A DNA stretch of 64,000 bases from Cystobasidiopsis lactophilus (taxonomy: Eukaryota; Basidiomycota; Agaricostilbomycetes; Agaricostilbales; Chionosphaeraceae). The notes below the pieces were generated by a model. It worked only from the letters and a program-made list of their open reading frames with translations, did no database searches and was not told where the DNA came from. The translations under genes and the position numbers were made by a program. The DNA lies in contig BCIO01000002.1 in assembly GCA_001599975.1 (NCBI GenBank), forward strand, positions 806,001-870,000, given 5' to 3'. The stretch's first letter is position 1, and the number at the start of each line of letters is the position of its first letter. Positions 32,262 through 42,426 of the stretch are shown one piece after another.

Positions 32262-33135
32262 GGCCTCCTCCTCCCTGCCTTGCTGCGCTATATATCGAGG
32301 GTGCGAGAGGGCGTAAGGAGCTTGGCAGTGCAGGAGCGAGGGATTCGGAGCGAGCGAGGGTTCCTCCGCTTCGTCATCGAATGGATGAGGGTCCTGGTTC
32401 CCTAAACGCTCTGATCTCGCTCGTTTACTAAGCTGCTCTAGTACTCGGATTGGTGCACCCGATACAGCCCCTGCCAAAGACCGAAGTCGCGCGGCCATCC
32501 CAAAGCTCGCGCGCCGCACGCCACCGAGCCGCTCTTGCTCTTGAACTGGTCGTTGCCCAGCGCTTGCCTCCGTTTCACTGCTGTTTGAGTTTCAAACGAG
32601 CGGTTTGATCAACAAAGCACACAAGATCTGTCGCCTGAGATCGCAGGACTCGGGAACGCCTTCTGGGCTTTTGGAGCGAACGCTGCTTTCTGGGCTTCAT
32701 GCATGGGTGCCTTCCTTCTTGAACTTTGAGTAGTGCCTATCTCCAGTGTGATCAGTTTTAAGTAGGAATGCTCGGTCGATCCCGATTGAGCTAAACCAGA
32801 GCCAATCTGGGGCGAAAGAGCTGCCGAAACAGTGTGCGCAAGAAGACGTTCTTTTGCCTTGACGTCCTGCAAGTAGACCTCGTGGCGGCGATGAAGGCTC
32901 TCATGTCGTTTTGGGGGGCTTTGCCACTTGCTCTTCGACTACCAACTTGGCTTCCTTGTTCTTGCGACGAGAAGCCCAGAGCTTGCCTTGCTCACCAGCG
33001 AAGGCCTTGCCCAACTTATCCTTTCTCCATCTCTCTCAGCGCCCTTTCGTCAAGTTTCGGTCGTGGTGGCAAGTCCGGATTCCTCTGTTGCTCGCTGCAC
33101 GCTGGCTGAGGCCTCAGTAACAGACCTTGCTGGCC
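32262..33135. other. Long intergenic region (divergent promoter)
   Basis: 874 bp between the Yippee start and the Zn2Cys6 gene start. Several short frames exist on both strands, none with recognisable features. I see no RNA gene or repeat. Confidence 0.4.
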
Positions 33136-33715
33136 ATGAATCAGAATCATCAGCAGCGGGGCCAAGCCGCTCCCGCTGGCGTTCTCGAAAGCGGGTGAGG
33201 CCTTTCTCGTCGTCGTCTGGCGTAACAGGAAGCTACAATCTCTGGCGGTCGGGGACAGACATCCATGCCTTGGCGCCGAACTCTGCTATCACCTGGATTG
33301 CTTGGTGCCCCATCCAGAAGCGGACCCTGGTGGCCAACATCCTTGCGGCGGCAACCAGTGCTGGTACATCCCGTGCCCTCGGATCCCGCAAGTCCCGGCG
33401 GCCGTGACTGAGCCACTCGCCAATCCTCAGGCTCAAGCCCATCACGCCCATACTCCCGAGATGGAAGAAGTACCTGCAACGAATCATCCAACTGCGCAGG
33501 GGCGTGGACAGCGCAGTGGTTACAAACCCAGAACGGCGTGCTCGACGTAAGCCCTTCTCTTGGCTGAGCCTACCAAGTGACACCTCTTAAACGTCTTCCC
33601 TTTTATCCTGCCCAGGTGCCGTGACGCGAAGGCCTGGTGCAACTTCCGGGCCACGACCCCCAACCCTTGCCAGCGGTGCGTTCGTCATGGAATCGGATCG
33701 TCATGCCATACTTGA
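33136..33715 (+). CDS. Small Zn(II)2Cys6 binuclear-cluster protein (3' end uncertain)
   Basis: Splicing 33136-33194, 33229-33546 and 33616-33715 gives 158 aa with ACSTCRDAKAWC...PCQRC...C near the C-terminus: C-x2-C-x6-C-x9-C-x2-C-x8-C, the fungal Zn2Cys6 DNA-binding cluster. The second intron falls between the first two Cys and restores them in phase, which is the best support. Before it lie His/Pro/Gln-rich residues typical of transcription-factor leaders. The protein ends just after the cluster, which is unusual. An alternative donor at 33680 (GTTCGT) with an acceptor at 33777 gives C-x2-CC...C-LHY, so the last half of the cluster and the stop are unsure. Minus-strand frames across the region are less convincing. 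A short GGTGGCAAA complement lies downstream at 33949. Confidence 0.45.
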
Positions 33716-34043
33716 GGCGCCGGTGGCACCTATTGCAAACGAAATCGATTTTTCTCCTGTTTCGTACAGTGCGGCCTTTCAAGGCCCATTCCATGCCTGC
33801 ACTATTGTATCTATCATCTCATTTCCCTAGCTCTACTTCTGTTGTGCAAAACTACTGCTTGCTAACCAAATGACTCCACGAGATGGATTGAGGACGAGAA
33901 CACCAGAGGGGTCTGGGTCTGAGGTACGCCGTAAGTGCAACTGCGGAATTTGCCACCGCGAGATTGCGTGAGACGAGGCGCTCCAACGAACGCCCTGCTC
34001 GTCTTTATCTCTGTAAATCTATGCTCTATGTTCTATCAAGGAG
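33716..34043. other. Intergenic between convergent genes
   Basis: No certain gene. It may hold further exons of the Zn2Cys6 gene (a frame with CNCGICHRE ends near 33970) and an exact TTTGCCACC at 33949-33957. Confidence 0.35.
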
Positions 34044-35701
34044 TCAATGTCCCAGAACAGCCCGCTTCAAGACGGAATTCGCGGTCCGCAACCCAACTCG
34101 CCAGCCGACCACATCCTTGAACTCGCCATTCTCCCCAAGCTCGGCCTTATCCGCTCCACCTTCGTGGACTAGATGCATTAGATGGTTCTCATACTCGAAC
34201 CTTGACCCTTATTCAGCCGTCGTTGGGCAAAATGTGGAGGGAGGACGAACTGAGATAAGCCAAGGACGAGGGATTGCTTCATCTCGGTTTCGTTTGAGGC
34301 AGTGTTGGGATGAAGTGGAAAGGTGGAAGAGCCAGACCAATAAGCCGCCACGAGTCGAGCTTGAGCTTCTGCCAGTTCGAACGGCACTATCTGTGCATTT
34401 TCGCGAACTCAGATTTCCCTTGGCGAAGAAGTGAACAAGGTTAAGGGAGAACCCACTTGATACTGAAGAGTGGCAATAGCCAAAGAAGGTTGTGGGCAAT
34501 AAAAGAGGTTAAGCGAGTCGAGGTGGTGCACTGCCAGGCCTCCGTCTGGGTAACTCTCCTTGCCGACATCTTCGCCGCCCAGAGTCTCTGGTGGAGTTTG
34601 CGTCAAAGAATGGGAGTTCCAAGGTGCGTCTTGAGGTTGACAAAAAGTAAAGCTGAACAGGTAGCCAGTGGCGAAGAGTATGACATCCACATCCTCCAAC
34701 TTTTGCCCATCGATGGCGACAATGGCGCCTTGCTGGTCCACGTGGGAGATGGCGGGGACCAAATGGACGAGAGGCGAATCCACGCGGGCCATCATCCGCT
34801 CTTGATCCCTCACGCTCTGGTACACCTTCCTCCCTTCGCCAGCGTTGAAAGTGGCCAGCTCCCTCGTCAGGTCATACCCCGAAGCATTGGCGCCCACCAC
34901 CAAGACTGTTTTGCCTTTGAAAGCTGAAGGCCGACGATAGACTTTCGCATGCGTGATAGCACCTTGGAAATGCCATAGACCGGGAAGAGGAGGGATGAAA
35001 GGGACGGAGTAGTGGCCGTTGGCCAGGTAGACCTTGTCGAAGGTGTCAACGTGGGTTTCATTGGTAAGCAGGTCGAGGGAGTGGACTGTCCATTGGGAGG
35101 CAGAGGAGAGGTAGAGGCGGGTGACAAGCCGGGAGAAGGCGACTTTGGGAGAGTGCTCGGCAGCGACCGAATGCAGGTAGGAGGCCACCTTGTCGTGTGA
35201 TGGATACAGGACTGTGGATAAGTGGTCAGCGCTTGCAAGAACATGAGAAGGAGAGGCAACGCGAACAAGTATCGGCTGGGAAGGGCTTCCCTCGAAAAGC
35301 CATCAACAAATGGGGCAAGTTGGTGTGCAGCGCGTCGTACCTGAATCGCTCGTTCAGCTCTTCACTCGAACTCAAAGAGAGGCCTACAACTCACAGAGGA
35401 GAAACAGCCTTTCCCGGCTTCGTATCGACGACGCACCTCCCTTGCGCATCAAAGCCAACCGAGAGCTCGCCCGGGTCCACATCTTGGTTCCACACGCCTC
35501 CAGCTTGTCTTCGGCTTTCAAAACATGTCACGGCCAGGTTGGGATGCTGGGAGAATTGCGAGACCGCTGCGATGCCGCTGATTTCCGCAATTGCTTTTGA
35601 GCTCTGATTGTGAATAGGAAGGGCCAGCCTGTTTACCTAGCGCCATAGCCGATGACGAGGACTGAAGTGGTGGACCCATTGAGGGTGGAAGCGGAGGTCA
35701 T
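34044..35701 (-). CDS. Flavin-containing monooxygenase
   Basis: Predicted 457 aa, a full FMO. Seen: FAD motif VLVIGYGASGIAA (GxGxSG), ESRRQAGGVW, LYDALHTNLPHLLMAF, HFQGAITHAKVYR (the FxGxxxHxxxY FMO fingerprint), NADPH motif VLVVGANASGYDL, the FATGY motif VILFATGYLFSF and a C-terminal IVPFELAEAQA followed by FEYENHLMHLV. FMOs are FAD/NADPH enzymes that oxygenate nitrogen or sulfur atoms of small molecules. Exons in gene order: 35701-35637, 35577-35395, 35340-35267, 35211-34457, 34390-34251, 34200-34044; all phases agree. The second glycine of the NADPH GxGxSG motif is alanine-asparagine (GANASG), a common variant. The start Met is the one just before the FAD strand. Confidence 0.93.
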
Positions 35702-36039
35702 TGATAGGACATTTACAGAGGAGGGCGAGGACGTCGGGTGGCAAAAAATCAAGCGCGCTTCAAACAGCTTCGCAGAGGTGGGCGCTTTCGACTTCAGGGA
35801 ATGCGAGAGAACGGAGTTTTGTTTCATACAGTCAGAGAATTGCGTTCTACGATGCCCCAGGTCCGCCGCATCCTCCAAGAACCACAAACCTCCTGCCCTC
35901 TCGCCTGCCTGGCCACCCGACCGCTGCCCCTAACCCGACCACCCTTCTCACATCAGATAAGCCACAGATATGACTCCTGACCAAGACCGCCTTCAAACTG
36001 CGGCCGCCGAGACCGCCACCTCTCCCCTCTGCACACGGA
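35702..36039. other. Intergenic, promoter of the monooxygenase
   Basis: No gene seen. An exact GGTGGCAAA lies at 35737-35745, close to the monooxygenase start but pointing away from it. Confidence 0.4.
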
Positions 36040-37174
36040 TCAAAATCCTAATTCCGTTTCCGCCTTTCCGTACAGAAGTGTTTGCAGAGGCAGCTCCAGA
36101 GATTCAGGGATCGTAATAGTGGGGTGACTTTGTCGCCTGTTTTTGAGTCCGACGCTAAATCTCTTGAGATTTGGAAGAGACGTGGAAAGTGCCAATCTGC
36201 AAGGGGCAAAGTTGGCGGCATGAAGGAATCGTGTTGATGCCGTCACTTTAAGGGCCGTTAAGGTGTCGGGAAGGTTGCCAGATGTTGCGTAGTCTTCGAG
36301 GTGTTCAAAATCAAGCTCGCGGAAAGCCATCTGCAGCGTCCGGAGGTCGTGGTGTTCAGCCAGAAATGGAAGACGACCGCCCATGGCATCACTGTTGCCG
36401 TATTGAACAAAGGTGAGGGCTTGGATATGGGGAAATTGGGCCAGAATAGATTGCATGCGGTCAGGGTTGAGGTAGAACAGGCGAAGACGTCGAAGGTCCA
36501 GCCAAGAGACTTGGTTTACCGGATCGTAGGAGCCAGACACCCCTTCAAGCGAGAGGTTGGTGATATTGTGCCAGCGTATGCCTCCTGCAGAGGGCGCAGT
36601 GTTTCTGGGCCAGTCGAAAGTTGCGAATTTGATGTAAAGACAAGGGACAGGCGGCAAGGAGCAAGCAAGCGCGTGGAGGGACTTCATAGGCAGAGGGTCT
36701 TGAGGCAATCCTATGATATCCAACCTCCTCAAGGCGTGGCAGCGAAACGGCCAGTGTGCGTTCAAACGCTGGAAACCCAGTGAGCCACAAAGGACTCCTG
36801 TGCAGAGCAGAGGTGCTCACTTGAACGAGAGTAATGATCACGGGCACGTCCATTCCTCTGAGAGCCAGTTGGCAGAGATTCGGGCAGACCTTCACGACCT
36901 GGGCGATGAATTCCGGGTGGACTCCCTCCAACTTGCCCGCCTCGAACTCCTCCACAAGACGCGCTAACGATCCATCTCTATTATCACGGAGAGTGGCCGC
37001 AAGCTGATTTCCTCGTTCTTCGACATGTTCATCAAGCAGCGCGATGCACCTGTAAAGGCGTCGGCGGACAGCGGGCACGTAGCTCTTGCACAAGAACGGC
37101 AGGGCGTCCGTTGGGTTGTCGAGCTGGAGGATGATCTGCTCGACGAGCTCAACGGGAAGTCGAGGACTCGACAT
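36040..37174 (-). CDS. F-box protein with leucine-rich C-terminal region
   Basis: Predicted 360 aa. Seen: an N-terminal F-box, SSPRLPVELVEQIILQLDN followed by LPFLCKSYVPAVRRRLYRCI, then irregular leucine-rich strands (ITNLSLEGVSGSY, LRRLRLFYLNPDRMQSIL, IQALTFVQ, LRTLQMAF). F-box proteins recruit targets to SCF ubiquitin ligases; the target is unknown. Exons in gene order: 37174-36821 and 36768-36040, one phase-0 intron of 52 nt. The start ATG is at 37174; a GTG just upstream is not used. A similar protein sits at 58007 but the two are not obviously recent duplicates. The stop is 93 bp from the end of the next gene, so the two minus-strand genes are tightly packed. Confidence 0.82.
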
Positions 37175-37267
37175 CACTTCCGGACGGCTGAGCAGGAAGA
37201 AGAGGGAGGCACCAAAGTCGCAAACACCAGAATCCGGTGAAGTTTCGAACTTGAGGTAGCCGCAGGC

Positions 37268-38690
37268 TTAGTCTCTTACAATGGCCTCTATCTGTACACT
37301 TGAGAGATCTAGGTGCTTGGCCTCTAACAGCTCTTGCAGGTCCGACTTGGCGTCCTCCACTTGCTGCAGCGTCAAGGTGGAAGGGAAGCCGAGCGTCAGA
37401 ACCCCAATGCTCCGCCCGCTTGAGATCTTGGTGTGAAAAGATTCAAAGGAGCAGGGGGTGGACAGCTCAGAGGTGGCCTCCTTGACAGCTGAGAGCGTGG
37501 CTGGTGGAGTGGCCGGGGAATAGTCCAATAGCGTCTGGACGGGCCGGATGACGGCGGATGCGGAAGCCTTGATGAGGAGTAAAGACACGAACACGCCCAC
37601 CAAGGGATCGGTCCAGGTGATGTCGAAAAGAGCGGAGCCCGCGATGCCCAGCACGGCCACTCCAGTCGACAGAGAGTCGCTTCGATGGTGCCACGCCGAG
37701 GCCACCAGAACAGAGTTGGAGAGGCGGTTGGCTTCGCGCAGCGTAGCCCTGAACAAGACTTCCTTGACGACGATTGTCCCGAGGGCGATGTAGAGGGCCA
37801 CTGGGGAAGTGAGGGCCGCTGCGAGGTGGTCGTGGTGTTCAGACGCGGCGCCAATGATGGATCTTATAGAGTGTGACCCAAGGCCAACAGCTCCCGAGAA
37901 CAGGAGTCCAGAGACTGGTCGACAGGATCAGCTCGGCTAAATGGTGGCAAAAGTAAGATCCGGGTTTACCGAACAGACTCCCAAACGCGTCGACTTTGGC
38001 TCTCCCATTGGGAAAGTGTTCTGAAGGAGGTTTGCTGGACAGTGAAATGGTCAAGAGGGTGACCTGCCTACATCGTTAGCATCGACACGCTTCTGAGAGA
38101 GATGGAGCATACCAAATCGCTGACAATGTCGGCGAGCGAATGAAAAGCATCCGCCACTCTGCGGTCTCTGTTAGTCTGAGTCAATAGTACTCTATTAAAA
38201 GCACATACAGGGCGTCAGAATGGTATTGGCTGGCGGAAAGCAATTAGCGCGCGAGCTTAAATGAAAAGGCAGCCACTCACACCCCAGCGAATCCCTTGAC
38301 GCCAGCCAAGACGATGTTCGACGAGAAGCCTGCTGTTCTTGAGGAAATATACCAAGGGCAAAGTGCGCCATTGAGCCCACCTATCAGAGTAATCCGAGAG
38401 CCATCGTCGCCCTTCGCTGCAGCGGCTAGATTGGGCAAAGCGGTGTGGTCGTGAGAGTGAGAATGCGAGTGCCCCAAGCTGTCTGCCACGAGGCTCTTCC
38501 ACCCTGGCTTCTCTTCTGCTACTGACGAGTGCGAATGAGAATGGGACGAGTGAAGACGAATGGCCAAAATCGATTGCGTCTTGGGCCTTAGGGTGGATCG
38601 AGGGGCTGCAGGACCAGGCGGAAGGGCGGACAGCCTATGCTTGCGGCTTCTCAGGCATCTAGGAGAAGCAACCACGCGCGCAGAAAGCAT
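37268..38690 (-). CDS. MMT1: Mitochondrial cation-diffusion-facilitator transporter (MMT1/2-like)
   Basis: Predicted 388 aa. Seen: an Arg/Ser-rich presequence (MLSARVVASPRCLRSRKHRL), His-rich metal-binding stretches (HSSHSHSHSS and GHSHSHSHDH), TM1 ITLIGFSSNIVLAGVKGFAG, the first metal site HSDALVADAFHSLADIVSD and the second ASAWHHRSDSLSTG (H-x3-D), followed by a C-terminal cytosolic-type domain. Family knowledge: MMT1/2 are mitochondrial carriers linked to iron export. Exons in gene order: 38690-38381, 38329-38281, 38229-38209 (21 nt), 38158-38113, 38063-37970, 37914-37268. The metal site is assembled from three very small exons. The ATG is 62 bp from the divergent ATG of TSR2. Confidence 0.92.
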
Positions 38691-38752
38691 TGGTGAAAGC
38701 CGTCGTCTGGGGGCAACACCTCTTCGACGCCGTCCACCAACTTTCGTCCCTT
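38691..38752. promoter_or_regulatory. 62-bp bidirectional promoter MMT1-like / TSR2
   Basis: Only 62 bp separate the two divergent start codons if the conserved starts are right, so the core promoters must overlap each other's transcribed regions. No TATA box seen. Confidence 0.5.
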
Positions 38753-39319
38753 ATGTCCGATTCGGAAGCCACACTGGCCACTTTCGCCAAGGGCGTGCTC
38801 GCCACACTTGCCATCTGGCCTGCTTTCCAGATTGCCCTGTCCGTTCGACCGCATGCCGCGCACGAAAGCGACGAGCAAGTGACTTTGCGGCTCGCCGAAG
38901 AAATTTTGGATGCCTTCCTCTCCGCCGCCCCGCGCCCGCTGCCGGAAGCGTCTCGCATGGAAGACTTTCTAAAAGAGTTTGTCGAAGTCGAGATGGAGGT
39001 CATGCTCGAAGACGCCAGCGAGAAGGAGGTGACGAGGGATTTGTGCCGGCTCTGGACGGACTGCCAAAGTGAACGCGGCGAGGCAGTGGTGGCGGCTTTG
39101 GCGAGTTTGGCGGAGAAGAAGGGCAATTTTCAGGCCAGCCGGGTGGAAGGGGAGAACGATGGGGACACGGACGATTCAGAGTCGGGGTCAGATGATGAGG
39201 AGGATGGCGAGGGCGAAGGAGGGATGGATGTGGACGAGCAACCGCCGCCAGCTAGGCCAGAACCAATCATCGACGAAGACGGCTTTCAAATGGTCACACC
39301 CAAAGGGCGGCGGCGCTAG
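38753..39319 (+). CDS. TSR2: Pre-rRNA processing protein TSR2
   Basis: Predicted 188 aa, single exon. Seen: FAKGVLATLAIWPAFQIALS near the start (the WPALQ-type motif), a helical region with LAEEILDAF and FLKEFVEVEMEVMLED, then a long acidic stretch (DDSESGSDDEEDGEGEG) and the terminal motif IDEDGFQMVTPKGRRR. Family knowledge: Tsr2 is the escort chaperone that delivers eS26/Rps26 to the pre-40S ribosome and is needed for 20S pre-rRNA processing. The Met at 38753 is chosen because homologs begin just before this motif; an upstream non-ATG extension in frame would overlap the MMT1-like start. The length is normal for the family. Confidence 0.93.
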   Translation: MSDSEATLATFAKGVLATLAIWPAFQIALSVRPHAAHESDEQVTLRLAEEILDAFLSAAPRPLPEASRMEDFLKEFVEVEMEVMLEDASEKEVTRDLCRLWTDCQSERGEAVVAALASLAEKKGNFQASRVEGENDGDTDDSESGSDDEEDGEGEGGMDVDEQPPPARPEPIIDEDGFQMVTPKGRRR

Positions 39320-40349
39320 TGATCTCCAGACCTCGTTGGGCAGTGCTCGTTGCTGAAAATTTTCAGGTGGCAAAGGTGAAGCTCTTTTCGTGCTCACAAC
39401 CTTCTTTGCATACACAATCTAAAGGGGAAAGGCAGATGGGCTAGTTGGGATGTCGGTCTAATGCGCAGTTGTGCACTGCAAGGGCACTTTTCTTGGTTTC
39501 CCCTGCCCTCCGTTGCCTTTCGCGCCAATGAATGCCACCAACGATAGCATCCGAAGAACGAGCTATGTGCCAACAAATGAACGCGGATGATTTGTCTTTA
39601 CCGCCCGTGGGAACAGTCACTTTAGGAGGTACGGTGGCGTTGCCAGACTCATTTGCAAGAACGCTCAATGACGCTGTCCCAGTCTCTGGCGACTTTATTA
39701 GGAAGGACAAATGAGCACCACTTGTTGGCCACCTCACATCGGCCGGAAAAAAAAAAGTTGAACGACTCAGCCGTTCGATTTCTTGTTCCGCTTCTTCCAC
39801 CCAACTGAGGTGAGTACAAGGCCAAGCGAGCCGCAGAGCAACGACAGCAGAGCAATGGGCGGTCCGGTCCTCTCCTCTTGTCCCCGCTGCCCCCCGTTGC
39901 CACTTGCAAGGGGCAGCGCCAGGAGTCTGTGCGCCGTTCGCGAGAAGAACGGCCGGGCCAAGATAAATCCCCTCCTTCTGCCAGGAGAAGTGCCTTCCGC
40001 CAGGCCGTACGAGCAAGCCGGCAACTAGGGATTACTGCAACCCCTAGCTTGCGACAGTGGCCGCCCGCTCTTCTGCCGTTGCTCCTGCGGCCGTTGTCGC
40101 CTTTTCTTCTTTTCATCCTCTGATGGCTCTCACTGACAAGTTGTTCGCAGGTCCCTTTCCTTTATCAACCTCCCTTCCATTCCAAAAAGCACAAATTAAA
40201 GAGGAGAGATTAGCTGGGGAAGAAGATCTAAGGGTGGCTGTACTAAAAGTGTCCTTTCCCGTCCCTTTGCCGAGCCAGCTTCTGGCCGATAGAGAGCCGC
40301 CAGAAACAAGGGCCCAAGAGGTATCTGGCAAGAGGGACTGATGGCCTGT
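39320..40349. other. Long intergenic region between convergent TSR2 and ERG5
   Basis: 1,030 bp with no supported gene. Notable points: GGTGGCAAA at 39366-39374, an A10 run near 39747 and a short inverted repeat CTAGGG...CCCTAG near 40026-40048. A 191-codon minus-strand frame (39441-40016) has no family features. A non-coding RNA cannot be excluded. Confidence 0.4.
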
Positions 40350-42241
40350 CTAGTGCCGAGCCGTGAAACGCATGATAACGTCGTCTTTCGGGAACAGAGT
40401 GGGAATGATCCTGAGTGTAGAAGATTGAGCATTGATCCAAGTGGGAACTGAGGGCCAAAGAACGCACTTGATATCGTTACTCTCTGGGGTAATGGTGTGC
40501 TCCATGTCCAAGGTGGCCGCCGCCGATCCAAGACTGCAAGCACCTCTTTTCAAAGTTATTCCTTGGGAATGTGCGTAAAGGTCACCTACACGCTCATCAT
40601 GTGATGCATAACGTATTCCTGGCCAATGCAGCGATGCGGGCCTGAGATCAAGGAAAGCAGATCAGCAGCGGCCCGAACAAGGAAGAAGGCGGCAAACGCA
40701 CCTGAGCCGAAGATGAGCCAGTGCTTGGGGTCGCTGTTCTCAGAGACACCGCCGGGCATGAAACGCTCGGGATTGAATGTGTCCGGCTCCGGGTACGAGT
40801 CGGGGTCCATCGAGCTATTCCAGAAGGAGGGGATGACAATGGCGCCCTTAGGGACGGTGTAGTCGTCGGAGATGGGGAAGGCCTTGGTGGTGAGGTAAGG
40901 GACCATGATGACGGGCGGGCGGTAGCGGAGGGTCTCCTTGACGAACGAGCGGGTGAAGGGCATGAGCTCGAGCTGCTCGAGGGTCACATCCGACTCGTAG
41001 TTGCCGCCGCGGACGCGTTCCTGCTCTTCCCTAACCTTGGCGAGGTAGTGCGGGTAGTCAGCGAGGAACTGGAAGCCGTAGGTGAGCGAGGAGGACATGG
41101 CGTCTGGTGCGTAAACGTGCTCAGTTTCCAACTTTGCAGTTGACAATTGACCCCGAAAACAACTCACCTTGGGAAGCAAAAATGAAAGAAAGAACGACGA
41201 GCGCCTGGTCGTAGTCGCTGTACTTCTCCAGACCCTCGTTCTCCTCCAACAAAGCCGCGTTCCAGCTGTCCAACAAGCAGGTCGAGTCGCCGCCGGCAGC
41301 CATCCGCTTCTTGCTAGCCTTGACGGCGGCTTCGATGTGGACCATTGAGGCCTTGCGGGCTTGGATGGCCTTGTAGACCTTGGTGCCGGGGAGCGCGAGG
41401 GGAAAGTTGACGAGCTCGAGCGCGCGGGTGATGAGCCAGTACTTCTCGGAGATCTCTTTGGCGCCCGCGGTGGAGATGTGGTCGCCGCAGAAGACGCGCA
41501 GGGAGGTGTCCATGTTCAGGTCGCGGAACTTCATCATCATGGGCACGGGCCCGCCGGCGGTGAGGGTGAGCCACTCGGCGAAGTGCTTGCGGCGGATGGT
41601 CTCTTGGATCTTGAGGTAGATGCCCAGGGCCTTGCGGGTGAAGAGCACGTTCAAGCCCTTGCGGTATTCGGCGTGCACCTTGCCAGTCAAAAATACCCTG
41701 CAGATCACCACACACCGCGAAATAAACGCGTTGTCCCATTGCGTGGCTAAGGGATCGAATCGCTGCCAACGCACCAGTTGGTTGGGTCCAGCACTTGCTT
41801 GGCAGAGGCGACCAAGCACGGTTCGGCATAGGTGGGGGAGTTGAGGATCTTCCGTGTCATGGCATTGTCCGAGGCCATGACAATAAAGCTGTTTAACACC
41901 GGCCGCCGGGATTAGCTCCAGATCACGCCAGAAGGGAGCGCAGCTAGAACGCACATGTTGAAGACCGAGACGGCGCTGAGCGGGGTGGCCCAGGAGCGCT
42001 TGTAGGCCTCCATGCTTGGCTTGAGCGAGTCGGCGAACCGGCCAATGACGGGGATCGTCCACGTCGGGCCTGGCAGGTGCTGCTTCTTGGAGCGGTACAC
42101 ATATTGCTCGAGCACCAGGAGGGAGAGGACGACGAGCAGGGTCGAGGTCCAGAACGAGGGCGCCTCGATCTCGGGAAGCAGCGCGCTGTACTTGCCCGCG
42201 ACGGCTCTCGCGCTGGCCTGCGCGCTAAGGAAGGTGGGCAT
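40350..42241 (-). CDS. ERG5: Sterol C-22 desaturase, cytochrome P450 CYP61
   Basis: Predicted 507 aa. This ER-membrane P450 introduces the C22-C23 double bond late in ergosterol synthesis. Seen: N-terminal anchor FWTSTLLVVLSLLVLEQYVY, LPGPTWTIPVIG, WVFLTGKVHAEYRKGLN, LITRALELVNFPLALPGTKV, I-helix FIFASQDAMSSSL, ExxR in KETLRYRPPVIMVPY, FNPERF, heme loop FGSGPHRCIGQEYVMHH and the ERG5 end TLFPKDDVIMRF. These last features separate it from ERG11 (CYP51). Exons in gene order: 42241-41955, 41888-41775, 41697-41168, 41103-40702, 40641-40590, 40545-40468, 40410-40350. All introns are GT-AG with agreeing phases. It diverges from the PXA gene with 185 bp between starts. Confidence 0.95.
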
Positions 42242-42426
42242 GGCACAGAAAGAGACAGATGATACGGATTTGAAAGGGCAAGTGCCGGTCGTTAGCGGAA
42301 GAAGGCTGTTGACTTTTGTTGGGCGGCCAGAAAAAAGTGAGCCGATCATGTCAGCTGACTCTGACAAATGATGCCGAGGTCGATTTTGCTGGAGAGGATT
42401 TGGAGCTGGTCGACGAACTCGACCAA

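Noticed and set aside
33603-33794. Minus-strand frame with CNRCHRRLKYG
   Set aside because: Only one CxxC pair; the plus strand gives a full Zn2Cys6 pattern with correct splicing.
39441-40016. 191-codon minus-strand frame between TSR2 and ERG5
   Set aside because: Composition looks random, no domain, and no splice or start context; probably chance in a GC-rich spacer.
40350-42241. First thought to be ERG11 (CYP51)
   Set aside because: The YRPPVIMVPY, ALELVNFPL and TLFPKDD motifs are those of ERG5/CYP61, and the CYP51 signatures are absent.
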